Below, piece by piece: positions 40,385-47,795 of a stretch of 52,984 bases of DNA. Source of the DNA: Acidobacteria bacterium 13_1_20CM_3_53_8. GTDB taxonomy: Bacteria; Acidobacteriota; Blastocatellia; Pyrinomonadales; Pyrinomonadaceae. The DNA lies in contig MNJR01000050.1 in NCBI GenBank assembly GCA_001920415.1, positions 1-52,984 of the forward strand, in the 5' to 3' direction. The notes beneath the pieces are model-generated. The model had not been told where the DNA came from. It did not search any database and saw only the letters and a program-made list of their open reading frames with translations. The translations under genes were made by a program, and so were the position numbers. The first letter of the stretch is position 1. Each line of letters opens with the position of its first letter.

Positions 40385-41377
40385 TCAGCGCTCGTAATGA
40401 AGAACCACGCCGTCGCCGCCGACTGCCCAACTCCTTTTCTTTTCAACAAAGAGCGCGTAAAGATTTTCGCGCGTGGCGCTCTCCTGCGTCACCCATGTCT
40501 CGCCGCCATCAGTGGAGTGCAGTATCAGTCCGCCTCGCCCCACAGCCCAGCCCTCGTGATCGTTTGCGAACTGCACGCTCAATAATCGCGCGCGAAACTG
40601 CACGGCGACCGTCATCCATGTGTCGCCGCCGTTCAATGTGCGCAGGATTGTTCCGCGCTCGCCCACAGCCCAGCCGTGATTCGAATTGCTGAAGTCCACG
40701 TGATAGAGCGTGGCGCGCACGCCTGAGCGCTGTTCCACCCACGTCTCGCCTTCATCTTCAGTGTGCAGGATTGTGCCGCCCGCGCCGACAATCCATCCGC
40801 GATGGTCGTTCACGAAATCAACGTGAATCAATTCGTCGCGCACGGGCGCACGCCGCCTCTGCCACGAAACGCCGCCGTCATCAGTGGAAAGCAGAAGACT
40901 ATCAACAACTATGTCGCGTCGAGAGAGAGAGCCTACTATCCAACCGCGTTTCTTGCTGGAAAAGCGTATGCTGTAAAGCTCCGCACTTGCGCCGCCAACT
41001 TGTGCCGGAGTAAACCGCGTCACTTCGCGCCAGTTCTGTCCGCCGTTGTTCGTTGCGAGGATGAGATTGCCCGCGAGGATGAAGCCATCATCACCGTTGC
41101 GGAAATAGATGTCGTTGACCGCTCTGTCCGTTGGAATGACCTGACGAGTCCACGTGCGCCCGCCGTCTTCCGTATGGCTCAGGTATCCGTTATCGCCCGC
41201 AGTCCAACCCCGCTTTGAATTGTCGAAATAGACCGCGTTCAAATCGCCGCCCGAAGTTTCCAACCGTTCAAGCCTCCAACCTGTTTGCGCCAGAGCAGTA
41301 TTGGAAGCGAGTAATAGAAGCAGACTTAATATGAGCAAGCTCTTCAAGTGAAGCTTGCTTGCTATCATTATTTTCAT
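40385..41377 (-). CDS. Ycf48-like beta-propeller protein
   Basis: 330 residues from ATG 41377. Signal peptide: KLHLKSLLILSLLLLLASNT, cleavage after ALAQ. About seven repeats with GWTAGDNGYLSHTEDGGRTW-type cores (GWIVGSLS, GWIVGAGGTILHTEDEGETW, GWAVGERGTILRTLNGGDTW). The propeller resembles Ycf48/HCF136 photosystem II assembly factors, but such proteins are widespread in non-photosynthetic bacteria with unknown clients. No clear Shine-Dalgarno; the frame is open 25 codons upstream, where the sequence looks non-coding. A terminator for the preceding gene lies upstream. Confidence 0.85.
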   Translation of the reverse strand: MKIMIASKLHLKSLLILSLLLLLASNTALAQTGWRLERLETSGGDLNAVYFDNSKRGWTAGDNGYLSHTEDGGRTWTRQVIPTDRAVNDIYFRNGDDGFILAGNLILATNNGGQNWREVTRFTPAQVGGASAELYSIRFSSKKRGWIVGSLSRRDIVVDSLLLSTDDGGVSWQRRRAPVRDELIHVDFVNDHRGWIVGAGGTILHTEDEGETWVEQRSGVRATLYHVDFSNSNHGWAVGERGTILRTLNGGDTWMTVAVQFRARLLSVQFANDHEGWAVGRGGLILHSTDGGETWVTQESATRENLYALFVEKKRSWAVGGDGVVLHYER

Positions 41378-41443
41378 AGCTGTGGAATTGCAATCAATCT
41401 TTACCTGAGTTTCTACACGAACCCGACCTGTAATACAAGAAAA

Positions 41444-41480
41444 GAGCCGCACGATCTTCTTAACGAAAACCGTGCGGCTC
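41444..41480 (-). terminator. rho-independent terminator after the VIT-VWA gene
   Basis: On the minus strand GAGCCGCACG (41480-41471) and CGTGCGGCTC (41453-41444) form a perfect 10-base stem, followed by TTTTCTTG. It ends the VIT-VWA transcript, 35 bases after its stop codon, and lies upstream of the Ycf48-like gene. Confidence 0.9.
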
Positions 41481-41514
41481 GAAGCAAGCAGTTTGCTCGC
41501 GCGCGCCTGCGGAT

Positions 41515-43746
41515 TTATCTACTCGTGGAGTTGACGCGATAGACTCGCCCGTCAAGCACAACTACCACGCGCTCGCCAAGTGCGAAGTATTGCGCCAGTC
41601 GCGGCTCGCGCCTGAGAAGTGCGAAATAGTCATCGCTTCCAAACGTGAGCACGGTTTCTGGCAGATGCGCTTCCGCTTTGAACTCCGCATCAGTCCATAC
41701 GCCGCCGCGCTGGTAGAAGGTCTTGCCGCCCGCGTTGCGCACGGTAGAGACACGCATCGCATCGTTGTCATCCAAGCTCTCCGCATTCTGCAACGTCGTA
41801 GCGTTCTTGCTCTGCGCCACAGCAGCCGCGCCCGTAGTCGCGCCCATCGTTGAAGCAGGCGGCGGCGGGGCCATAGCTCTATGGCGCGCCGCGTTGTTGC
41901 TCAAGGTTTGAGTCTGACTGTTCGCCTGTCCGCCGCTAAAGCCTCCTGCGCGCGCCGCGTCCGCTGGCTGTGATTCAACAGCCAGATAAGAGGTGTAAGG
42001 CGTGACTATGCCGTAGCGCGTGCCCAATTCCACAATTTCGTCGCGCAACTCGCGCTGCTCGCCATTGGTGCGTATCTGTTCAAGAAGCCAGCCGACGCGC
42101 CGCGTAGCCCAGAGTCTAGGCAGGAAATCGTTCTTCGTCTCGCGTATGGGAAAACGCAAGCCCTCGTAAGCGAACGTGCGCTCGCGCCCGGATGCTCTGC
42201 CTTCCAATCGCAACTGCACGTTGGAAAGCTCTGCGGGGCTGCGATAGCGACCAATCAAAGTTATCTGCGACCCTTTGAATAGATCAGGCAGCGAGCGCGG
42301 GTAGACCAAGTCAGTATCAACGCCGCCCATGTCAAGATGCAGGTCTGTGAGCACAGGATTGTTGACCTTCGTGAAAAAGTTCGAGACTTTAATTTCCAAA
42401 TCCTCGCGCGGCTCGACGTAATCGGCCACGCCGCCATTTTCGGAAGCGAGCCTGTCAAGAAGATTCGTGTTCACATCATAGCCCACGCCGAACGTGAACA
42501 GGCGCACGCCCGATGTGCTAGCTCTGTGCGAGTTATCAACGATTCGCTGCGGCGAGGTTTCGCCGACCGTTGGCAAACCGTCCGTCAGGAATACTAAAAT
42601 TTTCGGACGAGCGCTATGGTCGAACTGCTTTATGGCGGCTTGCAGCGCGTCGTTGATGTTCGTGCCGCCAGTTGCTCTGAGCGAGTTGACGAAATCTTCG
42701 CCGCGCGAGCGTCCCTGCGCAGTGGCGGCAATCATGCCGTTCTCCATCAAGTGCTCTTCGCCAGCGAACGAGACTATGTTGAAGCGGTCTTCCGCACGAA
42801 GATTGCGCACGCCGAACAGTAGAGCGGCGCGTGCCTTCTGCATCTTCCCTTCCTCTGCCATTGAACCCGAAGTGTCAATGACGAAGATAATATCTTTCGC
42901 CGTGTACTCCTGCTCAGACCAATCCTGCTTGGGCGAGATCATCAACAGGAAATAGCCGTCGCGCCCAGGCTCGCGGTACGTCAAAAGCGTCATGCCGAAA
43001 TCTTCGCGCGATAACGAGTAGAAGAGTTGAAAGTCCTGCTGCTGACCAGCGCCTCCGGCTTCAAACGAAAGCGTTGCGCGACGATCATTGTTTCGCTTGA
43101 CATCAACCGAATGCGACGGCGAGTAGATGTTTCGCACAGGCTCGTTCCCTTCAATCTCCACGCGCCCGGAGACCGTTCCTATCTGAACTATGTTCTGACC
43201 TGTGCCGAGCGGGTATTTGTACGAGACCGTCCCTGATTCGGCGCGAAGAACCTGCGTGTATGTCAGCTCAAGTTTTTTCTCAGAGTGCGGCAGGATGGGG
43301 AAGATGCTCGCCTGAAAAAGATTTTTTCCGGCGTATTCAAGAAGCCCGGGATCGCGCTGTCGCCTAACAATCTCGTCGTAAATTCGTCGCGCCTCTTCGC
43401 GCGAGCGCACTTCGCCGACCAGCCTGTGCTCGCCATCCCAGATTGCGAACTCGGCCACAGAAGCTTCGTCCGGTATAGGGAAAAAGTAAGTGCCTTCGAG
43501 CGTGGCGTCCGTGTCGTTGCTGAAGATTTGCTCTACATGAGTCGTCGCCACCTGATTGACGATTTTTGTATCAATCTTGATTGATTTAACGGGGAGAGAG
43601 CGGGGCAATTGAACCGGGCGAGGGCGTTCGGGACAGCGCGTGCATGGGCCTGGGACAATAATGCCCTGCGCACGCGCATCCAGTGAAAATCCTGTAAACA
43701 TCAACAAAGCAAAGATGATTAATAGGGAAGCTCTAGTCTGTCGCAT
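41515..43746 (-). CDS. secreted VIT-VWA domain protein (inter-alpha-trypsin inhibitor heavy chain-like)
   Basis: 743 residues. Signal peptide SLLIIFALLMFTGFSLDARA. VIT domain at about 50-180 (VNQVATTHVEQIFSNDTDAT, LEGTYFFPIPDEASVAEF, EARRIYDEIVRRQRDPGLLE). VWA domain with metal site DTSGSM (around residue 290) and LVFLTDGLPTVGET. The C-terminal part has YGIVTPYTSYLAVESQ, the usual continuation of this family, then a Gln/Asn-rich and Ala-rich stretch. These proteins are thought to be extracytoplasmic adhesion or stress factors. AAGGAG is 8 bases before ATG 43744-43746. It has its own terminator and is monocistronic. Confidence 0.9.
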   Translation of the reverse strand: MRQTRASLLIIFALLMFTGFSLDARAQGIIVPGPCTRCPERPRPVQLPRSLPVKSIKIDTKIVNQVATTHVEQIFSNDTDATLEGTYFFPIPDEASVAEFAIWDGEHRLVGEVRSREEARRIYDEIVRRQRDPGLLEYAGKNLFQASIFPILPHSEKKLELTYTQVLRAESGTVSYKYPLGTGQNIVQIGTVSGRVEIEGNEPVRNIYSPSHSVDVKRNNDRRATLSFEAGGAGQQQDFQLFYSLSREDFGMTLLTYREPGRDGYFLLMISPKQDWSEQEYTAKDIIFVIDTSGSMAEEGKMQKARAALLFGVRNLRAEDRFNIVSFAGEEHLMENGMIAATAQGRSRGEDFVNSLRATGGTNINDALQAAIKQFDHSARPKILVFLTDGLPTVGETSPQRIVDNSHRASTSGVRLFTFGVGYDVNTNLLDRLASENGGVADYVEPREDLEIKVSNFFTKVNNPVLTDLHLDMGGVDTDLVYPRSLPDLFKGSQITLIGRYRSPAELSNVQLRLEGRASGRERTFAYEGLRFPIRETKNDFLPRLWATRRVGWLLEQIRTNGEQRELRDEIVELGTRYGIVTPYTSYLAVESQPADAARAGGFSGGQANSQTQTLSNNAARHRAMAPPPPASTMGATTGAAAVAQSKNATTLQNAESLDDNDAMRVSTVRNAGGKTFYQRGGVWTDAEFKAEAHLPETVLTFGSDDYFALLRREPRLAQYFALGERVVVVLDGRVYRVNSTSR

Positions 43747-43777
43747 AAATGATTCTCCTTTTGACGCTCTTGTGATA

Positions 43778-43805
43778 GCGCGCTTTCATGCCGCTTTCAG
43801 CGCGC
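43778..43805. repeat. small inverted repeat upstream of the VIT-VWA gene
   Basis: GCGCGCT (43778-43784) and AGCGCGC (43799-43805) with a 14-base loop, 32 bases upstream of the VIT-VWA start. Could be a 5' leader stem or an operator. Confidence 0.4.
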
Positions 43806-43865
43806 ATTTGTTTGATAGAACGCCCCTGAGATTATTTCTTGCGCGGATGAAGACTGAAGAACAAT

Positions 43866-43999
43866 AGGAGTTACGCAGTTGACAGGAAAGTGCAGCAAAA
43901 GTCAGTACCGCCTGCGGTAGCGGGCGGGTAGTTGCCGCATCTAAGACCCGCCCGCTACCGCAGGCGGTACTGACACGCTCGTTCAACTGCGTAACTCCT
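43866..43999. repeat. nested inverted repeat, family K, perfect 28-base inner stem
   Basis: The outer arms AGGAGTTACGCAGTTGA (43866-43882) and its complement (43983-43999) are perfect; the inner arms 43901-43928 and 43947-43974 are perfect over 28 bases (GTCAGTACCGCCTGCGGTAG...). Unlike other families the inner arm is not a heptad repeat. It lies between divergent genes (43747-44121), a region with no gene. Confidence 0.95.
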
Positions 44000-44121
44000 A
44001 GAACAAGTAACCGCCGGGGCTTATTGTCGAATGCTTCGTTATGCCGACTCTTATGCGAGTAGCATGGTAAGCATTAAATTCCGTCTTGAACTGAATCTCA
44101 ATAAGCCTCATAATCTTTGGG

Positions 44122-44451
44122 ATGAGCGAAGAAAATACACAAAATATGCCGGATGGGCGCTCCTTTGAAGAACGAGTGTTCGCACGATTCGACTCGATTG
44201 ATGCACGACTGCAAAATGTTGAAACCCGGCTTGAGAGGTTGGAAGCCAAGTCCTATGACACTAAGCCGATTTGGGAAAGAGCGTTGGCTGAAATCCTCGA
44301 AGTGAAAGAGCGACTTGGTACTTTAGAGCAGCTTTCAAAGCAGATGGTGCGTAAGATCGATGTGCTTGGTAAAGATATGCTCACCCTTCGTGCCGATCAA
44401 ACGGGAGTAGAGAATCGCCTTGATAAACTTGAATCTAATCTCACCTCGTAG
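44122..44451 (+). CDS. small coiled-coil protein
   Basis: 109 residues, almost entirely coiled coil: FDSIDARLQNVETRLERLEA, then VKERLGTLEQLSKQMVRKID and GVENRLDKLESNL. Acidic N-terminus (MSEENTQNMPDGRSFEERVF). No enzymatic or membrane feature. The start ATG has only a weak GGG before it. Similar short coiled-coil proteins occur beside unrelated genes; function cannot be inferred. Confidence 0.6.
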   Translation: MSEENTQNMPDGRSFEERVFARFDSIDARLQNVETRLERLEAKSYDTKPIWERALAEILEVKERLGTLEQLSKQMVRKIDVLGKDMLTLRADQTGVENRLDKLESNLTS

Positions 44452-44490
44452 TTGTCCATTCCTAAATCAATTATCCCATCAGTATTTCTT

Positions 44491-45750
44491 TTACTGAAGT
44501 TGCCTCAACCGCTTGTTCCGAACCGTGACGATGAGCGTGAAAAGGGCTATCACAATACCGCCTGCTCCGAGCGTGCGGGGAGCGCCGAAGCGCGCGGCTG
44601 ATGCGCCAGCGATAAGATTGCCGATTGGCATCGCTCCTATGAACGAGAGTATGAACATGCTCATCACGCGCCCGCGCATCTCGTCTGTGACAAGCTTTTG
44701 CAACAGCATGTTGATGACGGCGACCGAGAAGACTATGGAAAATCCCATCCCGAATAGGAACATGAGCGATGCGTGAACCTGCGTAGAGAACGAGAAACCA
44801 ATCAGGCAGAGCGCGAAGAAGAACGATCCGCTCAACACAGACCAGCCCTTGTACTTAAAATCGCCCATGAAGGTGAGCACCACAGCGCCGCAGAAAGCGC
44901 CCGCGCCAGCAACAGCCATCATCAACGCCAGCCCGCTCTCGCCCATGTGCAGTATGTCGCGCGCAAAATAGGGAACTAAGGCAAAGTATGGAGCGCCGAA
45001 GAGACTCGTCATAGCGGAGATTAACAGCAGCATGAAGACGCGCTGCCGCCCCCATACATAGCGAAAGCCTTCCATCAAATCCTGCATGAAAGGTCGCCTC
45101 TCTGCCGTATGGCTCACGGGTTCAAGGCGAACCATTGCGAGCGCTATGACTATGATGATGTATGAGAGTCCGTTGACTAGAAAGCAACCGGCGAGACCGA
45201 AAGCTTTTATCGCAAGTCCCGCGAGTGTTGGCCCAATCATGCGCGAGAGTTGAAACTGCGTGGAGTTGAGCGCTATAGCGTTCGCCAAATCTTCGCGCCC
45301 GACCAGATCAATAGTTATAGCCTGATACGAAGGGCCTGCGATTGACATGCAGCAGCCCGTCAGGAACGAAAGCGCTAGAATCATCCAGACCTGCACTACG
45401 TGCGTAACTATAAGTACCGCCAGGATGAGCGCCGAAAGCCCCGCGCCTATCTGCGTGATTATCAGCAGGCGCTTGCGGTCAACAAGGTCTGCGAACACGC
45501 CGCCCGCCAGTGTGAGCACAAGACCCGGCGCGGTCGCCATAAAACCATCAACGCCTAGCCAGAACGGCGAGTTGCTCAGTTGCAGAACGAGCCAACCTTG
45601 AGCCACGGCCTGCATCCACGTGCCCACGTTCGACAAAAATGCGCCGCCCCAGAAGAGACGAAAATTACGATGCGACAGCGCGCGAAGCATACTGCCGCCG
45701 CGCCGCGCCAGATTCTCCCGCTCTCTACCTGTCTCTAGCTGTGCAGCCAT
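44491..45750 (-). CDS. MFS transporter (EntS-like/DUF894 exporter)
   Basis: 419 residues from ATG 45750. About twelve membrane segments. The N-terminal SMLRALSHRNFRLFWGGAFL followed by SNVGTWMQAVAQGWLVL is the hallmark of the DUF894/EntS-like group, and the loop 2-3 motif is GVFADLVDRKRLLI. These carriers export siderophores or drugs; substrate unknown. The frame is open upstream through hairpin sequence to 45843 (FLCLFTFSF) and that extension is rejected. GGGG stands 2 bases before the chosen ATG, an unusually short spacing, so the start is not secure. Probably transcribed with the XdhC gene upstream. Confidence 0.88.
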   Translation of the reverse strand: MAAQLETGRERENLARRGGSMLRALSHRNFRLFWGGAFLSNVGTWMQAVAQGWLVLQLSNSPFWLGVDGFMATAPGLVLTLAGGVFADLVDRKRLLIITQIGAGLSALILAVLIVTHVVQVWMILALSFLTGCCMSIAGPSYQAITIDLVGREDLANAIALNSTQFQLSRMIGPTLAGLAIKAFGLAGCFLVNGLSYIIIVIALAMVRLEPVSHTAERRPFMQDLMEGFRYVWGRQRVFMLLLISAMTSLFGAPYFALVPYFARDILHMGESGLALMMAVAGAGAFCGAVVLTFMGDFKYKGWSVLSGSFFFALCLIGFSFSTQVHASLMFLFGMGFSIVFSVAVINMLLQKLVTDEMRGRVMSMFILSFIGAMPIGNLIAGASAARFGAPRTLGAGGIVIALFTLIVTVRNKRLRQLQ

Positions 45751-45815
45751 TCCCCTAGCGTTCGACCTTGAAGATAAAAGAAAAAAGCATTCTACCCGAA
45801 AGTTACTAACGAAAG

Positions 45816-45960
45816 AAAAAGTAAAAAGGCAAAGGAAAGGCAAAAGGTAAAAGGAAAAAGGAAGGCTGAGACCGCTTTATCAGATTAAGTAAAGAGTAAT
45901 AGAACTGTTTTTTATCCTTATCACTTTTTCTTTTTACCTTTTTCCTTTTGCCTTTTTACT
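45816..45960. repeat. heptad-arm hairpin, family A
   Basis: The left arm 45816-45862 (AAAAAGTAAAAAGGCAAAGG...) pairs with 45923-45960. The loop, 60 bases, contains ACCGCTTTATCAG. The stop codon of the XdhC gene (45956-45958) is within the right arm. Confidence 0.92.
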
Positions 45961-46774
45961 TCTTCTTCCTTCTCCATTCGGAAAGCGAGACGCCTGTCCC
46001 GCCGCGACGCTCTGCGACGATTTCTGCGAGAATGGAGAGCGCCACTTCTTCCGGCGAGACTGCGCCTATGTCCAAGCCTATGGGTGCTCTCACCTGTTCG
46101 AGCACGGTTTCATCAAAGCCGCTCGCGCGCAATCGCTCCAGAACTATATTCGTCCTTCGCTTGCTTCCTATCAGCCCAACGTAATCAGGTCTGGCCGCCA
46201 GCACAGCGCGCATGCACTCTTCGTCTTCATTGTGCCCGCGCGTGACTACGGCGACCGCCACGCCGCGACCACGTCCCACGCACGCGCTGACGGCATCGCT
46301 CCAATTCTCGGCAGCGATTAATTCAATCTCTTTTTCGGGGAAACGCTCGCGCGTAACGAATTCGGCGCGGTCGTCAATCAATGTGATGTGATAGCCAACG
46401 AGATGCGCCAGCCGAGCGAGCGATGCCCCAACGTGACCCGCGCCGCAGATGACCAATCGAGGCTCAGGCTCAATGCGCTCGAAGAGTAAGCGTGCATCTG
46501 AGAATGCTTCAAGGTTCCCAGAAATCTCTTCAACCTTAAACGTCGCGGCTTCTGCGCGAGATGCCAGAAATTTTTGAGCGTGACGAGCGACAGCTTCATC
46601 AAGCGCCGCGTCACCGAGCGTGCCCACTCGATCATTCGATTCATCAACGAGCAACTTCGCGCCCACCATCGCTCGCGCTTCGACCAGAGTGACGAGCGTA
46701 GCCATGGCGCTCTCTTCCAGAATTCGTCTAACGGCTTCTACGATAAACGTGGATTGATCGCCCGTGTTGCTCAT
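45956..46774 (-). CDS. XdhC/CoxF family protein with Rossmann-like domain
   Basis: 272 residues. The N-terminal part (MATLVTLVEARAMVGAKLLV, then LGDAALDEAVARHAQ) is a reduced CoxI-like domain; the C-terminal part is the XdhC Rossmann domain with RLVICGAGHVGASLARLAHL, GYHITLIDDRAEFVTRERFP and VGLIGSKRRTNIVLERLRAS. XdhC proteins sulfurate or insert molybdenum cofactor into xanthine-dehydrogenase-type enzymes. No molybdoenzyme is in the window. The second, N-domain-only XdhC protein lies 500 bases upstream on the same strand. The last residues RRKKK are read from the hairpin arm. Confidence 0.88.
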   Translation of the reverse strand: MSNTGDQSTFIVEAVRRILEESAMATLVTLVEARAMVGAKLLVDESNDRVGTLGDAALDEAVARHAQKFLASRAEAATFKVEEISGNLEAFSDARLLFERIEPEPRLVICGAGHVGASLARLAHLVGYHITLIDDRAEFVTRERFPEKEIELIAAENWSDAVSACVGRGRGVAVAVVTRGHNEDEECMRAVLAARPDYVGLIGSKRRTNIVLERLRASGFDETVLEQVRAPIGLDIGAVSPEEVALSILAEIVAERRGGTGVSLSEWRRKKK

Positions 46775-46788
46775 GCGGGAAGAATAAG

Positions 46789-46865
46789 AGAGCAGTTTTC
46801 AGTTTTCAGTTTTTAGTTTTCAGTAAAAGCTTTTCGCTCTTCTTTCTTAAAACTGAAAACTGCTC
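46789..46865. repeat. heptad-arm hairpin, family B, unequal arms
   Basis: The left arm 46789-46829 is longer than the right arm 46846-46865 by about two heptad units. Loop TTTTCGCTCTTCTTTC. Between DUF962 and XdhC. Confidence 0.92.
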
Positions 46866-46875
46866 TTTCATGCGC

Positions 46876-47175
46876 CTACTTCATAGAAGATTCTTTAATC
46901 AATCCGACAGCGCTCGCAGCGCGTCGCACCAGCCACATCGGGCCAACTAGCAGGTAGAGCGGATTGCGGAAGAATGCAGGTTGATTGCCTTCAATGGCGT
47001 GCCCAACGAACTGAAAAATCCAGCCCACGATGAACAGCGCAAGCGCCCAACGCCAGTTGAAGAAAAAGAGCGGCAGGCTGATGACTATCATCGGTATGCC
47101 TATGCTGTGCGACAGGCGATTCAGCGGATGCTTATGTTTCGCCTTGTAATTTTCGACGAAAGACGACTCTGGCAT
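46876..47175 (-). CDS. DUF962/Mpo1-like membrane protein
   Basis: 99 residues, full length for the short bacterial family. FVENYKAKHKHPLNRLSHSI, then GIPMIVISLPLFFFNWRWAL, GWIFQFVGHAIEGNQPAFFR and NPLYLLVGPMWLV. The conserved H residues (HPLNRLSH; GHAIEGNQPA) match Mpo1, a dioxygenase of 2-hydroxy fatty acids; two or three membrane segments. GGAGG is 5 bases before ATG 47175. Flanked by a hairpin on each side. Confidence 0.9.
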   Translation of the reverse strand: MPESSFVENYKAKHKHPLNRLSHSIGIPMIVISLPLFFFNWRWALALFIVGWIFQFVGHAIEGNQPAFFRNPLYLLVGPMWLVRRAASAVGLIKESSMK

Positions 47176-47201
47176 ATCAACCTCCAAAAGCAGCGACGAG
47201 A

Positions 47202-47282
47202 AACAGTTTTCAGTTTTCAGTTTTCAGTAAAAGCATTTCGCTCTTCTTTCTGAAAACTGAAAACTTAAAACTTAAAACTGTT
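47202..47282. repeat. heptad-arm hairpin, family B
   Basis: Arms 47202-47234 and 47250-47282 are made of AGTTTTC units. Loop ATTTCGCTCTTCTTTC. The stop codon of the upstream XdhC N-domain gene (47272-47274) is inside the right arm. Confidence 0.93.
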
Positions 47283-47622
47283 CCTTGTCACTTCCTGTCT
47301 CCCACACATCAATAAAAATCTCCATGGTGCCGCCGCAGACCATTCCTTCTTCGCTGGCTTCGTCTGCGGTCAGGCTGAAATGATGAAGTGCGGACTTTCC
47401 TGTTCGCATGGCTTCGCGCGCTTCAGCCCAGACTTCGGCTTCAATGCAGCCGCCGCCGACCGTGCCAGCCGTCGCGCCGTTTGCTAAAAAGAGCATCTTC
47501 GCGCCGCGCCGTTGCGGTGTAGAGCCGCGCGTGTGCGCGACCGTAGCCACAACCACGCGTTCGCCGCGACCGTTGGCCTCAGCTATCAAACTATAAAGCT
47601 CGTTCTGCGCAATTGTTCCCAT
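47272..47622 (-). CDS. XdhC N-terminal (CoxI) domain protein, stand-alone
   Basis: 116 residues. The CoxI-type domain alone: VVVATVAHTRGSTPQRRGAK, then AGTVGGGCIEAEVWAEAREA, then GMVCGGTMEIFID. The STPxxxGAxM and GTVGGGCxEAEV motifs and the Cys in MVCGG are intact, but the Rossmann half is absent; it may work with the Rossmann-containing protein at 45956-46774, making a split XdhC. I chose ATG 47622; the frame is open 18 codons upstream through the following hairpin. The last codons (DKEQF and stop) lie in hairpin 47202-47282. Confidence 0.85.
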   Translation of the reverse strand: MGTIAQNELYSLIAEANGRGERVVVATVAHTRGSTPQRRGAKMLFLANGATAGTVGGGCIEAEVWAEAREAMRTGKSALHHFSLTADEASEEGMVCGGTMEIFIDVWETGSDKEQF

Positions 47623-47632
47623 CTGAAAAGCA

Positions 47633-47721
47633 GGGATGAGGGCGGAGGGATGAGGGATGAAAGTGTAATTACTCATGTTGAATAGCTATTCTTCATCCCT
47701 CATCCCTCCGCCCTCATCCCT
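47633..47721. repeat. heptad-arm hairpin, family C2 (GGATGAG word)
   Basis: Arms 47633-47660 and 47693-47720 are perfect over 28 bases (GGGATGAGGGCGGAGGGATG...). Loop about 32 bases with an inner ATAGCTAT. It stands between the M28 peptidase and the XdhC N-domain gene and is in frame with the rejected N-terminal extension of the latter. Confidence 0.94.
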
Positions 47722-47795
47722 TCCCTTGATGTTACTCCGCTTTGCAGTGCGCCGCAATTGGCTGCCCAAAATGAGAGAAATGCTGTTCAAGGAAT

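Noticed and set aside
41444-41480. The stem at 41444-41480 as regulator of the Ycf48-like gene
   Set aside because: The T-run follows the stem on the minus strand after the VIT-VWA gene, so it is that gene's terminator.
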